A DNA stretch of 64,000 nucleotides. It comes from Diplosphaera chodatii (lineage: Eukaryota; Chlorophyta; Trebouxiophyceae; Prasiolales; Stichococcaceae). The stretch spans positions 1 to 64,000 of the forward strand of contig JAALGY010000017.1 of assembly GCA_032358165.1 (NCBI GenBank). The letters run 5' to 3'. Shown piece after piece: positions 33,835 through 44,800 of this stretch. Positions within the stretch are counted from its first letter, which is position 1. Each line of letters opens with the position of its first letter. The notes beneath the pieces are model-generated. The model worked only from the letters and a program-made list of their open reading frames with translations. It ran no database searches and had not been told where the DNA came from. The position numbers were made by a program, and so were the translations under genes.

Positions 33835-34077
33835 TGTGACTGTATGTCGGTTTTGGAACAGAATAGCGGACAATTTTTGGACTCAGGAATCGCGTACTGT
33901 ATGCTGCGCCAGCAAATCTCGAAGCCATTCTGCCAGACTTACACCAGCATGTGTTCATACGGCGTTCATTCTGGAGACCCCGACGGAACCTGCAAAACGA
34001 AGGCTGCATAACAGCCTAGCTGCCTAACAAGAGCTGCACAACTGCCCAGCTTTACTTCTGCGGATACCTTCATTCCT
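33835..34077. other. Convergent 3' region
   Basis: 243 bp separating the tail-to-tail Utp16-like and GNL2 genes. Likely shared 3' UTR space. Confidence 0.5.
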
Positions 34078-37000
34078 CTACCGCTTGCGCTTGCCGCCCT
34101 TGAGCTTGGGCTTGCCGCTGCGGTACCGCCCCGCCTTCTTGCGCGGCTTGTGCACCGGCAGCTGCGGCGCGGCGCCCGCTGCTGGCACCGCCGCCGCTGT
34201 CTGCTCAGCCTCTGCCGATGCGTCTGCTGCCGCATCTGCTGCGGGGCCTGCAGCCGCCGCGTCACCCACCCCCGGCTGCTGCACCGACGCCAGCACCGCC
34301 TCCCAGCTGAGGCCCGCATCGCCGTAGCCGTCACTCTCGGCGCCGCTGTCGATGTCGCCGGAGTGCAGCGAGCCCTCGTCCTCATCGTCTGACGCCTCGC
34401 TGCCGCTGCCTGCTCCTTCCTCGCCTTCTGAGTCGCTGCCGCTGCCCGTGGCGTCGCTGCCGCTGCTGATGCGGTCCCCGTCCTGCAGAGCAAGCGCATG
34501 CTGTTCTGGCATCAGCACTGCCTGAACGTTGGCATGCACATCATTGGCTGGCATGACGCACTTACCGAGCCGGGTCAGCAACAGGATACCTTGGGCATGA
34601 TAACACGCGATGCGCACGGTACTGAGCTCAGGGCACAGCCAGTTTGGGCAGCTAGCGCAAGCAGGATGCGCAGGTGCTGCACCTGCACAGCAGGCGCGGC
34701 TTCTGCGCCCGCCCCCGCCTCGTCGCCGGGCATGAAGAACTCGCCCTGCACGGGGATGGCGCGCCGCTGCTGCCGCTCGCTGGCGGCTGCGACCGTGGCC
34801 AAAATGGCCGCCGCAGCCTCCCGCTCCTTTGGCGTCGGCTCCGGTCCCGCTGCTTCCTGCAGGTGCATTGGACCACAGTACGGTCAACTATCAGGGTTTG
34901 CTGTTGGTGCTGGTGCTGGAGGCAGGTTCCCTGCCGCCAGCCTAGGGCCAGTACAGCGCTGTGCCCTCTTGCAACAGCACCATGCACAGAGGCAGGCGAG
35001 GGAGGCCCAGGGCCTGAGGGACATCCTGGAGTTGGAAACCCTGACCAAGCCAGCCGCACCTGATCATCTGGCGGGCCGTCCGCGGGCGCTGCTGGGCCGG
35101 CGGCCGGGGCATCGACGTGCCCCGGGGGCGGCGCGAAGTAGGGGATCTTGCCGCGCTGCCAGTCGTACAGCACCATCTTGGCGGCGGTGTTGGCATCCGG
35201 CTCGCCGCCCCGCAGCAGCCGCCCCCCCGCCCGCGCCAGCTGCGCCAGAAAGTCCTCCGTGTCCGTCCAGCTCTGGATCTTGTACGCGCGCCGCTGCAGG
35301 GCAGCAAGCGCAGGGTTGCTTACTGACTTTGCCGTACAAGCTCTTGTGGTCGATGGTCAGGAACGTCGTACAAAGGACTGGCAAGATGCTGTATGTTGAT
35401 GCCGTGTGGATGAGCAGAAGCGGCACAGGTCTTAAGTGGCGTCCTCAGGGCAAAGCGCACCAGGTACTCGGGCTTCACGCGCTGCAGCACGCCATCTATG
35501 TGCTGCGTCGCATCCTCCTGCAGACACACGCACAGCACGCTCAGGAACATCGCCTGTGGGGTGGACCAGCCGCTCACAGTGCCCCATGACTGCCCGGCAA
35601 TGGTGCCATGCCGCTGTCAGTGCCGCTCCAGCGTCGAGCAGAGCAGATGCGATCCCCGCAGCAGCTCTGGCCAGGTGTACGCACCAGGTTCTCCACGCGC
35701 ACGACGCCCTTGAGCACCAGCTCCGAGTCGGGCTCGGCCTGCGCGGCGTGCACCACGCCCGGGCAGTCGATGAGGAAGATGCGCTTCATGAGCGTGATGT
35801 ACTGCCACACCTTCGTCTCCCCCGGGATGGGCGCCGTCTTGCACACCTACGCAACCACAGACTGCAAAATTGCCTGCAACTCCCCAGCCGCAACTCGGTA
35901 GCTGCGCTGCTCATCCACCTGCTCTCGATGCCGCTGCTGGGAGCAGAAAGAGACGTCACGCCACTCACTACTGCTCCAACTTGGCAATCACCAATGTGAG
36001 CGTCTCCAGCTGCCGGCAGCCTACCTTCTTGGTGCGCAGGGTGTTGATGACGGAGGACTTGCCGACGTTGGGGTACCCCACGAAGCCGACGCTGATGTAC
36101 TTTTTGTCCGACCGCAGCCGCGACAGCTGCGCAGCAGGCGACACCGTCAGCTGTCATCTGCTCCTCTGTGAGGCAACTGCCAACAGTACTCCAGCAAAAT
36201 ACAAGCCGTCATGCCGCCTGCAGACAGCGTGCCAGTCCTTCTTTACAATGCACAGACCTGGCGCAGCAGCGAAAGCAGGGCGCCCTTGCCGAAGGGGTGG
36301 CCCATGCTGGCGTGGAAGGCGAGCGTCGGGTACTCCCGGCTCAGCGCGTGCAGCCAGCGCTTGGTGACCCAGGCAGGCACCTGTGCATTAATACCAGCCA
36401 GCCTTTCAGCCTACAGATGATTGCGAGAGGCACATGCCAGGGCAGTGCACCACCCAGTACGTCCAAGAGGCCTGCCGTCAACATCCAGAGGGCTGGGTGC
36501 AGCGGCACCGCTCACCAGGTCGCATTTGTTGAGGAGCAGCAGCAGGTGCTTGTGGCGGGCGTGCTTGCGCAGGTGCTGCTCCAGCTGCGGGCTGCGCGTG
36601 CCCATCGGATCCCGCGCATCAATCACCTGCCCAGTTGCCGGGGTGTGACAGGTTAAAGACCTGGAACTGAAGCTTGCCGAGAAGTGTGTCCTGGGAAGTG
36701 CGCGCCGTTTCCGTTCCATTTGTGTGAGCTCCCTGCAAACTCAAGTGGTGGGGATAGTCCAAGCTGCGGTGAGGCACCTGGATGACGACGTCGGAGGAGT
36801 CGATGACCTTGTACAGCTCGCCCCAGATGCGCTTTGACTGGCCCGCGCCCATCACATTCTCCCGCATCGCCTCCCGCACCCCCGAGCTCGCCAGCTGCGC
36901 CTCCGCCGCATCGCCATCCCCCCGCACCTCGAACCTGTGCACATTACACCGGGTGTATGCTGAAATTGAGGCACTGCAAACGTCAGAGGAAGCTGCAGGT

Positions 37001-38238
37001 AGACAAGGATCCACCACAGCCGCGGGCTGGATGCCAACCGAATGCGGAGGCTGCACCCTACTGCCAGTAGCCCGGAAGGCTGTGAAGCACTCTCTAACCA
37101 TTCGGATTTGTGACCCATGAGTTCGACAACGAACGCACTGGCCGGAGGCGGCGGTGGTGCGCGTCACCAAGTCCGCCAGGTCCTCCGCCCCCAGGCGCGG
37201 CCGCTTGCGGGTGCGCTTCTTGCCGAAGGTCGCGTCAAAGGGCTGCAAAGCAAGACGCAGTTGAGGTGCACAGTGCGCCGGCGCTCTGCATGCCCTCTGG
37301 CAATGTCAGCGTGCACCGTGCTTGTGCACTGGACACGCGCTCAGCTGCTGGCCCCGCTCGCAACCTCGTGGCAATTTGTGGGCAGGAGGCGCAAATCGCA
37401 CAGCAATGTCGGTTGCAGAGGCCACGTATCCATGGATGAACAACATGGTCCTGCGTCCTCCAGCTCCTCTGAGCATGCAGCAGGCATCAGATTGGGTGAT
37501 ATGATTTCAGCGCTGAGTGCCACCTGGGTGGCCAGCAGGTGCGAGCGGGCGGCCTTGCCGCCGGCGCGCGCCACCTTCTCCGGATCCTCCAGCAGCGACA
37601 TGGGCAGCTTCTTCTCCCGCAGCAGCACCGTGTACGCGTCCTGCACCTGCGCCACATTAACAGGCACCGCTGCAGCGGCCGGCACCACTGCTGTTGTCCC
37701 CATGCGCTCGTCAACATTGGGTGCTGCATTGCCAGCAGCAACGGACGCTGCAGCAGGCATGGACACAGCGGGAAGCACGCACCTTGGTGCTCATCTGCTC
37801 GCGGAAGGACTCCAGCTGCTTCTGGCCGATGACGCGGGTGTTGCCGAACCAGCGGCGGTCGGGCTGGATGCGCGTGCTGGGCAGCTCTGCGGACTGGTAC
37901 TCCTGGTGGATGAGCTTGCCATTCTTGTCGCGCTTGGCGCGCTTGCTGTACATATTGAGCCGCCGCACCTGCAGCAGCGGTCACGCGTCATGCTGTGCCG
38001 CTGGTCGGTGGCGGCCGCCGAGGCCAGCGCATGTTGCAACCCCCAACAGCGGCGGCACAGCAACGACTGCTCAGCATGTAGGCGGATGATGTAATGGAAG
38101 ACGTCACACTGGTTATGCAGAACTCACCGTGGCTGCATCGCGCTGGCCTTTGGTGCCCTTGCTGGGGCGTGCGGCATCGCCGGAGTGCGACGCCTTGCGC
38201 GTGTCGGGCGGCGCGGCCTTGCGCTTCTGCCCGCCCAT
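34078..38238 (-). CDS. GNL2: Nucleolar GTP-binding protein 2 (GNL2/Nog2/NUG2)
   Basis: A circularly permuted GTPase of pre-60S ribosomes that checks late nuclear maturation. Thirteen exons: 38238-38128, 37968-37783, 37646-37524, 37242-37139, 36934-36778, 36626-36516, 36380-36258, 36126-36025, 35846-35685, 35517-35461, 35293-35060, 34856-34683, 34482-34078. They sum to 2,049 bp in frame (682 aa). The start is [15 protein letters not shown]. The N-terminal NGP1 domain shows [19 protein letters not shown] and [19 protein letters not shown]. The GTPase motifs come in permuted order: [14 protein letters not shown], then NKCDL (G4), [12 protein letters not shown] (G5), [13 protein letters not shown] (G1), [10 protein letters not shown] (G2), IDCPGVV (G3). 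The C-terminus has an acidic stretch ([20 protein letters not shown]) and a basic nucleolar tail ([16 protein letters not shown]). It is head to head with Toc159. Confidence 0.97.
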
Positions 38239-38891
38239 GCTGCACAAGCGTACGCTGTGACTATATTAGCAGCACAAAACAACAGGCAGGCCTGCCTGTT
38301 GTGGTTTTTCGCCAATGTCTGCAGCCGCAGCTCGCAGCTTCAGCTGCTTAACGTGTCACAAGTAGCTGCAGAGCCCGCAAGCTGCAGCTTCGAACAGCTT
38401 TGAACCCTCAACAAGCAAAGTAAGCAAAGTGATGCTTGATAGTTTTGCCCGCTGGCCGTGCCAGCGCCGGTTTCCTCCGACGGCAGCTGGTACCTAAGCT
38501 GCAGGCTGCTCTTAAAGCGCACCCGAGCTATCTTGCTGCTGTCCCATCAGGCCTGCCTTGGATCGACGCCTTGATCAGCGTTACAACTTGCATCGACGAA
38601 GTACGGTGCTGGACTAGGCACATTCACCCGCCTCACCATTGCTTGGGTGCAGCAGTGGGCAGCGCTGCGAATTGTGTGCAGTCGCATCGCAGCAGCCGCC
38701 CGAGGCAGGCAATCCTCTATTCCGCAGACGACAGCGCCACATTGGTGCTGCCATACACATCTCAAGGTACAGCATCAGCATGCCAATGCACGCATGCTGC
38801 GCCGAGCCTGACTGCTGGCAGCCGAAGGTGAAGTGACACCTCCTGGTATCGGAAGCAGTTCTGCCGGTCACTGACGCCAGAGTCGGCTGAC
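38239..38891. promoter_or_regulatory. Divergent promoter region between GNL2 and Toc159
   Basis: 653 bp between two divergent ATGs. It must hold both promoters and 5' UTRs, but no TATA-like or other element stands out. A plus-strand open frame at 38436-38831 shows no homology and is probably non-coding leader sequence. Confidence 0.45.
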
Positions 38892-41800
38892 ATGTGCGCA
38901 GGCAGCATGGCAGACGCCGGCGGCGCATCGGAGCAGCTGAGCCGGCAGTGGAGCGGGCACTCGGATGACAGGTGCACCCGCCGCATGCATGCGCACACAT
39001 GAGACACAGTGGTGCAGCTGCTGCATGCACGTGCTTCGAAGGTCCTGTCGGCCTCCCCGTCCTGCAAACATGCGAGTGTGCAACCATCTGACTGTCTGAA
39101 TTCCAACTTCTGAGTTCGTGTGGCACAGCGATGAGGACGTCATCCTGCCGCCGCCGGATTCCGACATTGAAGAAGACGCCGGTGATGACCCCCACGAGGA
39201 GGTGAGGCGTTAGGGTTTAGGGTTCAGGGTCCTGCTGCCGCACAGGCCACTGACCCCGCTGTGCACTACAGGCGGTTGCTGCCACCCGGTCCCGCAGGGC
39301 GGCGGCAGCACTCCGCAAGCCTGCTGCGAAGGAGACACACATCTGAGGCGTGCTGTCTGCGTGCAGATGTTCGACGCCAGCGATGTTGAGGCGGAGGAGG
39401 GCTACGGCCACCATGGGGACGACGACGGCGATGGTGGCAACGACGGTGACGGTGACAACGACAACGAGGAGGACGACGAGTATACGGAGGCGCAGGAGAA
39501 CAACAGCTTCGCGACGCCGGCCGGCAGCCAAGCCGGGGACCATGAAGACCACCACGCTATCGGTGGGCACCCCACCTGCAGGGTTTCTCCTGTCTCGTGA
39601 TTACGTATGTGCGAGAGCAGCAAGGCGACGATATGCAGACGCCCGGTTGAGCACATTGTGTGGAAGTGGTGGTTGCCTGAGCATCTGAGCATATGCACAT
39701 CGTGCTTTCAGATGACCTGCACCGCGCCGCGGCTGAGGAGGCGGCGGCCGCTGCTGCGGAGCGGCCGCAGGCGCAGCCCGAGGCCATGGCCACCGTCACC
39801 AGCACAGCCACAGACAGCGGGCCAAGCAGCTCCAGCGCTGGCCTGAGCGCAGCTGCTGAGGTCGCGCCGGCTGCAGCCAAGTTCGAGCGCGCCTTCTCCA
39901 TGGTGAGGATCCTGTGCCGGCCGGCGGGTGCATCAGCAGTAGGCAGAGAAACGCACTTGCCTGCTGCAAGCATTGTGCTTTCGTGAGTGTTGCACTCTAT
40001 GTGGTTGCATTGTGTGCAAACAGGACCCCGACACGGCGCTCTCCAGCCTGAACTTCATCATGTACCGCACCGCCAAGCCCGACGTCGCGGTGCTGGGCGA
40101 CGCGCACCAGGGCAACCTGCGCGACCGCATCGGTGCGGTGACACGTCTCACAAATTCTCCTGTGCCTGTTTGCAAGCTGACAGCATGTCCAACAGCAGTG
40201 CGCTTGCTGCCGCTGCCCGCCTGCTGAGCTGGGCAGGCAGATGCAGAGCATGTGATGGCAAAACACAAGGTGCTGATGTGCACAGCGTCGCTCCATTGCA
40301 GCGGAGCTGCTGGAGTCGCGGGTGCAGCACCCCAACCCCGACCGCATCGACCAGCTGGCGGAGGCGCTGCACGACAAGGTTCCTGCGGAGCCACAGCAAA
40401 CTCACAGGAACAGCAGCGATGACGAGCCCAGCGGCGAGTACGTGCAGCAGTCCACCAGCTCGCACGGCGGCAACGGCGTGCATGCGCCGGCGCCGCGGCC
40501 CGCCCCGCAGCAGCAGGCTGAACAGCTGGAGCAGCAGCAGCAGCAGCGGCAGCAGGAGGAGGAGGAGCAGCAGCAGCGGAAGCAGCGGCGGCAGGAGGAG
40601 GAGGACCAGCAGCAGCGGAAGCAGCAGCAGCAGCGGCAGGAGGAGGAGGACCAGCAGCAGCGGAAGCAGCGGCGGCAGGAGGAGGAGGACCAGCAGCAGC
40701 GGAAGCAGCAGCAGCAGCGGCAGGAGGAGGAGGACCAACAGCAGCGGAAGCAGCAGCAGCGGCGGCAGCAGCAGCAGGAGGAGGAGGAGGACCGGCAGCA
40801 GGTGGACCATGTGCTGTCTAGAAACGCCTCGCGGCATCAATGCGTGATAACAGATCAAGCAAATGAGCAGTGCCAAGCTAAGCTATCGTGCCTTCAAATA
40901 GGAGCAGGAGCGGAAGGAGCAGCAGGAGCGGGAGCGGAAGCAGCAGCAGTCATCCAGCAGCGGCCCCAGCCTGCCGCCCCGCGGCGCGATGCCCTCGCTG
41001 CCGGCCCGCCCTGGAGCGAAGTCCTCAGCGTCGCCCCGCGGCGGCGGAGGCCCCTCGCTCCCGCCCCGTCCCTCAGGTGCACACCTCTCAACCCTCATCC
41101 AGATAGTCGGTGCGCTGACAACCTTGTAGAGCCTGCTGCTTGGCTGCTTTTTTTCCCAAGCAAATGCCAAGCGGGTCCTACACCATGCATTGTTTGTCAT
41201 ATGCTACACCGTGCAGAGTGAGGTCAGCTTGTACTCCAGTGCAAGAGCATACTGCAGTATATCCTTCTGCTGCAGGTCCCATCCTGCCGCCGCGGCCCCC
41301 TCCCACAGCCGCAGGCAACGGCGGCGCCAGCTCGCCAGCCACGGCGGCCACAGCCGACGCCACGCCCCCCAGCAGCGCCCCCACCGCCAGCGCCAGCCCC
41401 GCGCCCCGCGCCACCGGCTCCGCCCCCACCCTGCCCAGCCGCCCAGCCTCAGGTGGCACTGATTGCATGCCAGCATTCTGACGCCAGGAGTGGTCATTGC
41501 ATGCCAGGATGCTGATGCTGGTGGACCTGGAGATTGTGCCAACGGTGAGCAGCGGGCACATGGTACGTGCTGCAGAGGACTGCCGTCAGCCATATCTTTT
41601 TATCTGCGCCCTGCCATGCACCAGGCCCCAGCCTGCCGCAGCGCCCCGCGGCCCCGCCGGCGGCGCGCGTCGGCCGGAACGCGCCCGCAGCCACGCCCGC
41701 GGCTGCGGCAACCCCTGTAGCCGCGCCGGCGGCGCCTGAGGAGCCCGAGGAGACGCGCGAGCTGCGCCGCCGAGTGCAGGTCATTTCTGACCCCTGGTCC

Positions 41801-44800
41801 GCATTCCTGACAACTTGTCAAGTCGTAAAATTGTCCAGAAGTCTGCTACTGTAGATTAGCTTCATGTGTAAGGGTGGCGGCTTCGCTGGCCAGCAGCAGC
41901 CCCAAGTTCCCGGCGTCCTCACAATGTGTTTGTGCAGGTTGTGATGTCTGGTCCTTGCTCCGCAGGATCTGCGTGTCATGCTGCTGCGCATTGTTGGGCG
42001 CCTGGGCGTCAACACCCAGTCGTCAGTGGTGCAGCAGGTCCTCATGCGGTGAGGGTGCCCCCCGCCATGTTCCCTTGGGCCCGGCAAGCAGCTCAGGACT
42101 TCGGCATTCACCCTGCCGGATGCACACACGTCAAACAGCGCCTGATCTTTAGCGGATGCCGACTGTCTATGCATTTGTTCTTCCGCGCTGCTGCAACGCC
42201 ATTCAACGGCGCAGATGGCATTGCTCAGCAAGGCAGACTGCTGCCAGAGCTCCCCTGGCCACTGCAGCCTGGACTTGGCGGAGCATATCAGCAGCATACT
42301 GCACCCTGCACATCACACTAAACCCTAAATCAGCCTGAACATGTGACTTGCCACTGCAGCCTGGACATGGCGGAGCGCATCCGCGTCAGCAGCCGCGCGG
42401 TGCCCCGCACCCTGGACGCCGCCAAGTCCCAGGCCGCGGCCCTGGACGTGCGCCCCCCCCGCCCTGCATTGCTGACCGTACAATTCTCCACCTGCGCTTC
42501 GTGGCAGGCTGCAGCCCGCCGTCGGGGCTGTCCAGTCATGTTGGGGTGGCTGCTGCTGCCCCCTTATCAGCCAACACACCCTGCTTGGCATTCCTGCTCT
42601 GCTGTGGTCCTCAGAAGCGGGCACTGCGCCCCAGTTGGCCCTGCCACTCACTGATGCAAATAGACCGAGTTTCAGAGTGTCTGACATGAGTGTGCGGACC
42701 TGGATCAGGCGTCTGCGGGGGCAGAGTCGGACCTACCGTTCACCACCACCGTGATGCTGCTGGGCCTGTCCGGCTGCGGCAAGTCCTCCGTCATCAACGC
42801 GCTGCTCGGCCGCCAGGCCTGCAACACCGATGCCTTTGGGCCCGCCACCAAGAAGGTGCGCTGCTGGCGTCCCCGCTCATCTCATTGCACCATGTGCTCA
42901 AACGTGGCATCACTGCCAATGCTTGTGGGTGTGACCAGGGTGCAGCATGACATCGACGTCCTCAACAACTGCACCATACGCTGGTCGCACGTCTCCAAGG
43001 CCATGTCTGCCAGACTGTTGTTCTTTTCAATGCAGGTGCAAGTGGTGGAGGGCAGCATCAAGGGCATCAGGCTGCGCTTCATCGACACGCCCGGCCTGAT
43101 GCTGTCGCCCGGCAAGGTCGGCTACAACGAGGGCGTGCTGGCCCAGGTCAGTTTGTACCTACTTCACTTAAAATCCCCCTGACTGCAGCAGCTGCTACAG
43201 AAGTCCTCAGCTGCTGCATCAGACTCTGTGCAAGCTTTCTGCTGCTGGCATGTCTCTACAGTTGCACAAGGCAAAACTGCTGCTGCCTTCCTTGAAGCTG
43301 CAACCGACATGGCGCCGGTCTGTGCCTGCAGGCCAAGGCGGTCAGCAAGAAGCACAAGCCGGACATCGTGCTGTACGTGGACCGGATGGACGTGCTGCGG
43401 CGCCCCGGCTCCGACCTGCCGGTGCTGCGCCAGATCAGCACCGTGCTGGGCGCGCACACCTGGTTCAACACGGTGCGCCCCGCAACCTGCTGTCACACCC
43501 TCAACTCTGGGGCCACGCCGCCGATGCACCAGCAAGGCTGTCGTGGTGCGCTGATAGATGTCACAGCAGCAAGCAGCTGAGGTGGTGAGCCGCCTCAGCC
43601 CAGGTTATACTCTGACATCGCCTTGGCAGCCAAAGCTGCCTTGGCCACAGTGGCGAGTCATGTGCACATCCTACCACAGACAGCCGAGCTGACCCCCATG
43701 TGTGAGCCTCCCTGCAGGTGCTGGTGATGACGCATGCAGCCAAGCCGCCGCCGGACGGCGCAAATGGCCCCATGGATTACGACACCTACATCAACCACCG
43801 CATGAACTCGCTGCAGCAGGGCGTGAGGTCAGCCTGTTCTGCCACTTGGTTGTCACCTGGATCATGCTGTACTACCACTGTCAGCCCTGCGTTTGCCATG
43901 TCATGCAGCTGACAATGAGATCATCTCGTGTAGGCATTCTAGGTGAACCTAACTTCAGCCTGTTCTGCATGGACTGGTCAGTATTTTAAGGTGCTGACAG
44001 CTGGTGCACGGCGCTGTAGGGTGGCGGCGCAGGACCTGCGGCTGATGAACCCGGCGGCGCTGGCGGAGACGCACCCCAACTGCCGCAAGAACGAGTCAGG
44101 GGAGCCGCTGCTGCCCAACGGCACGCCCTGGCGCCAGCAGCTGCTCATGCTGGGGCTGTCCTCCAAGCTGCTGGTGGACGCCGAAAAGGCGCTCGACATC
44201 CGCAAGGTGACCTAGACTTTGTGCCCACAGCAGCAGCAGCATGATGGCTGCAAGACTCGCAGCCCTGTTTTTTAGCGCCGCCCGTAGAACGACCATGCGG
44301 ATGATCCTGACGGGACGCCTCACGCATGCAGGTGTCCCAGCGCGGCAACACTGGAGAGCTACCGTGCGTTCCTGCTCTACCTGCCTGCTTCTCCGCCTTT
44401 CCTGTGCAACAGCAGCATCCATTGCCTGAAGCAGACGCTGTGCTTCAGTGTACACCAGCTTTGCAAACAGCAGAGAGCACTGCTCCCGCCTGAAGCAGGA
44501 GAAACCCGAGGTGACATGTCACGCGCTGCAGGCCGCACCTGGCGATGTTCCGGCCGCAGAAGCTGCCGCCGATCCCGTACCTGCTGTCCAACATGATCCA
44601 GCCGCGCAAGCCGCGCAAGTTCCCCGAGGACGAGCGCGAGATCAAGACCGACAAGGAGCTGGCCAAGCTGCCCATGGAGGAGCGAAAGGACGAGGTGCGC
44701 CCGACAGGCAGTGCTACCCGCCTTTCTCACAAGCTCTGGCACACTCTGCTGTCTTGTGACGCTCAGTGCCGCAATTGGACTGATTTGGTTCTGGTGAAAA

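Noticed and set aside
40148..40876. 242-codon Leu-rich open frame on the minus strand
   Set aside because: It is the antisense of the CAG/GAG repeat in Toc159; the plus strand carries the real exons with matching splice phases.
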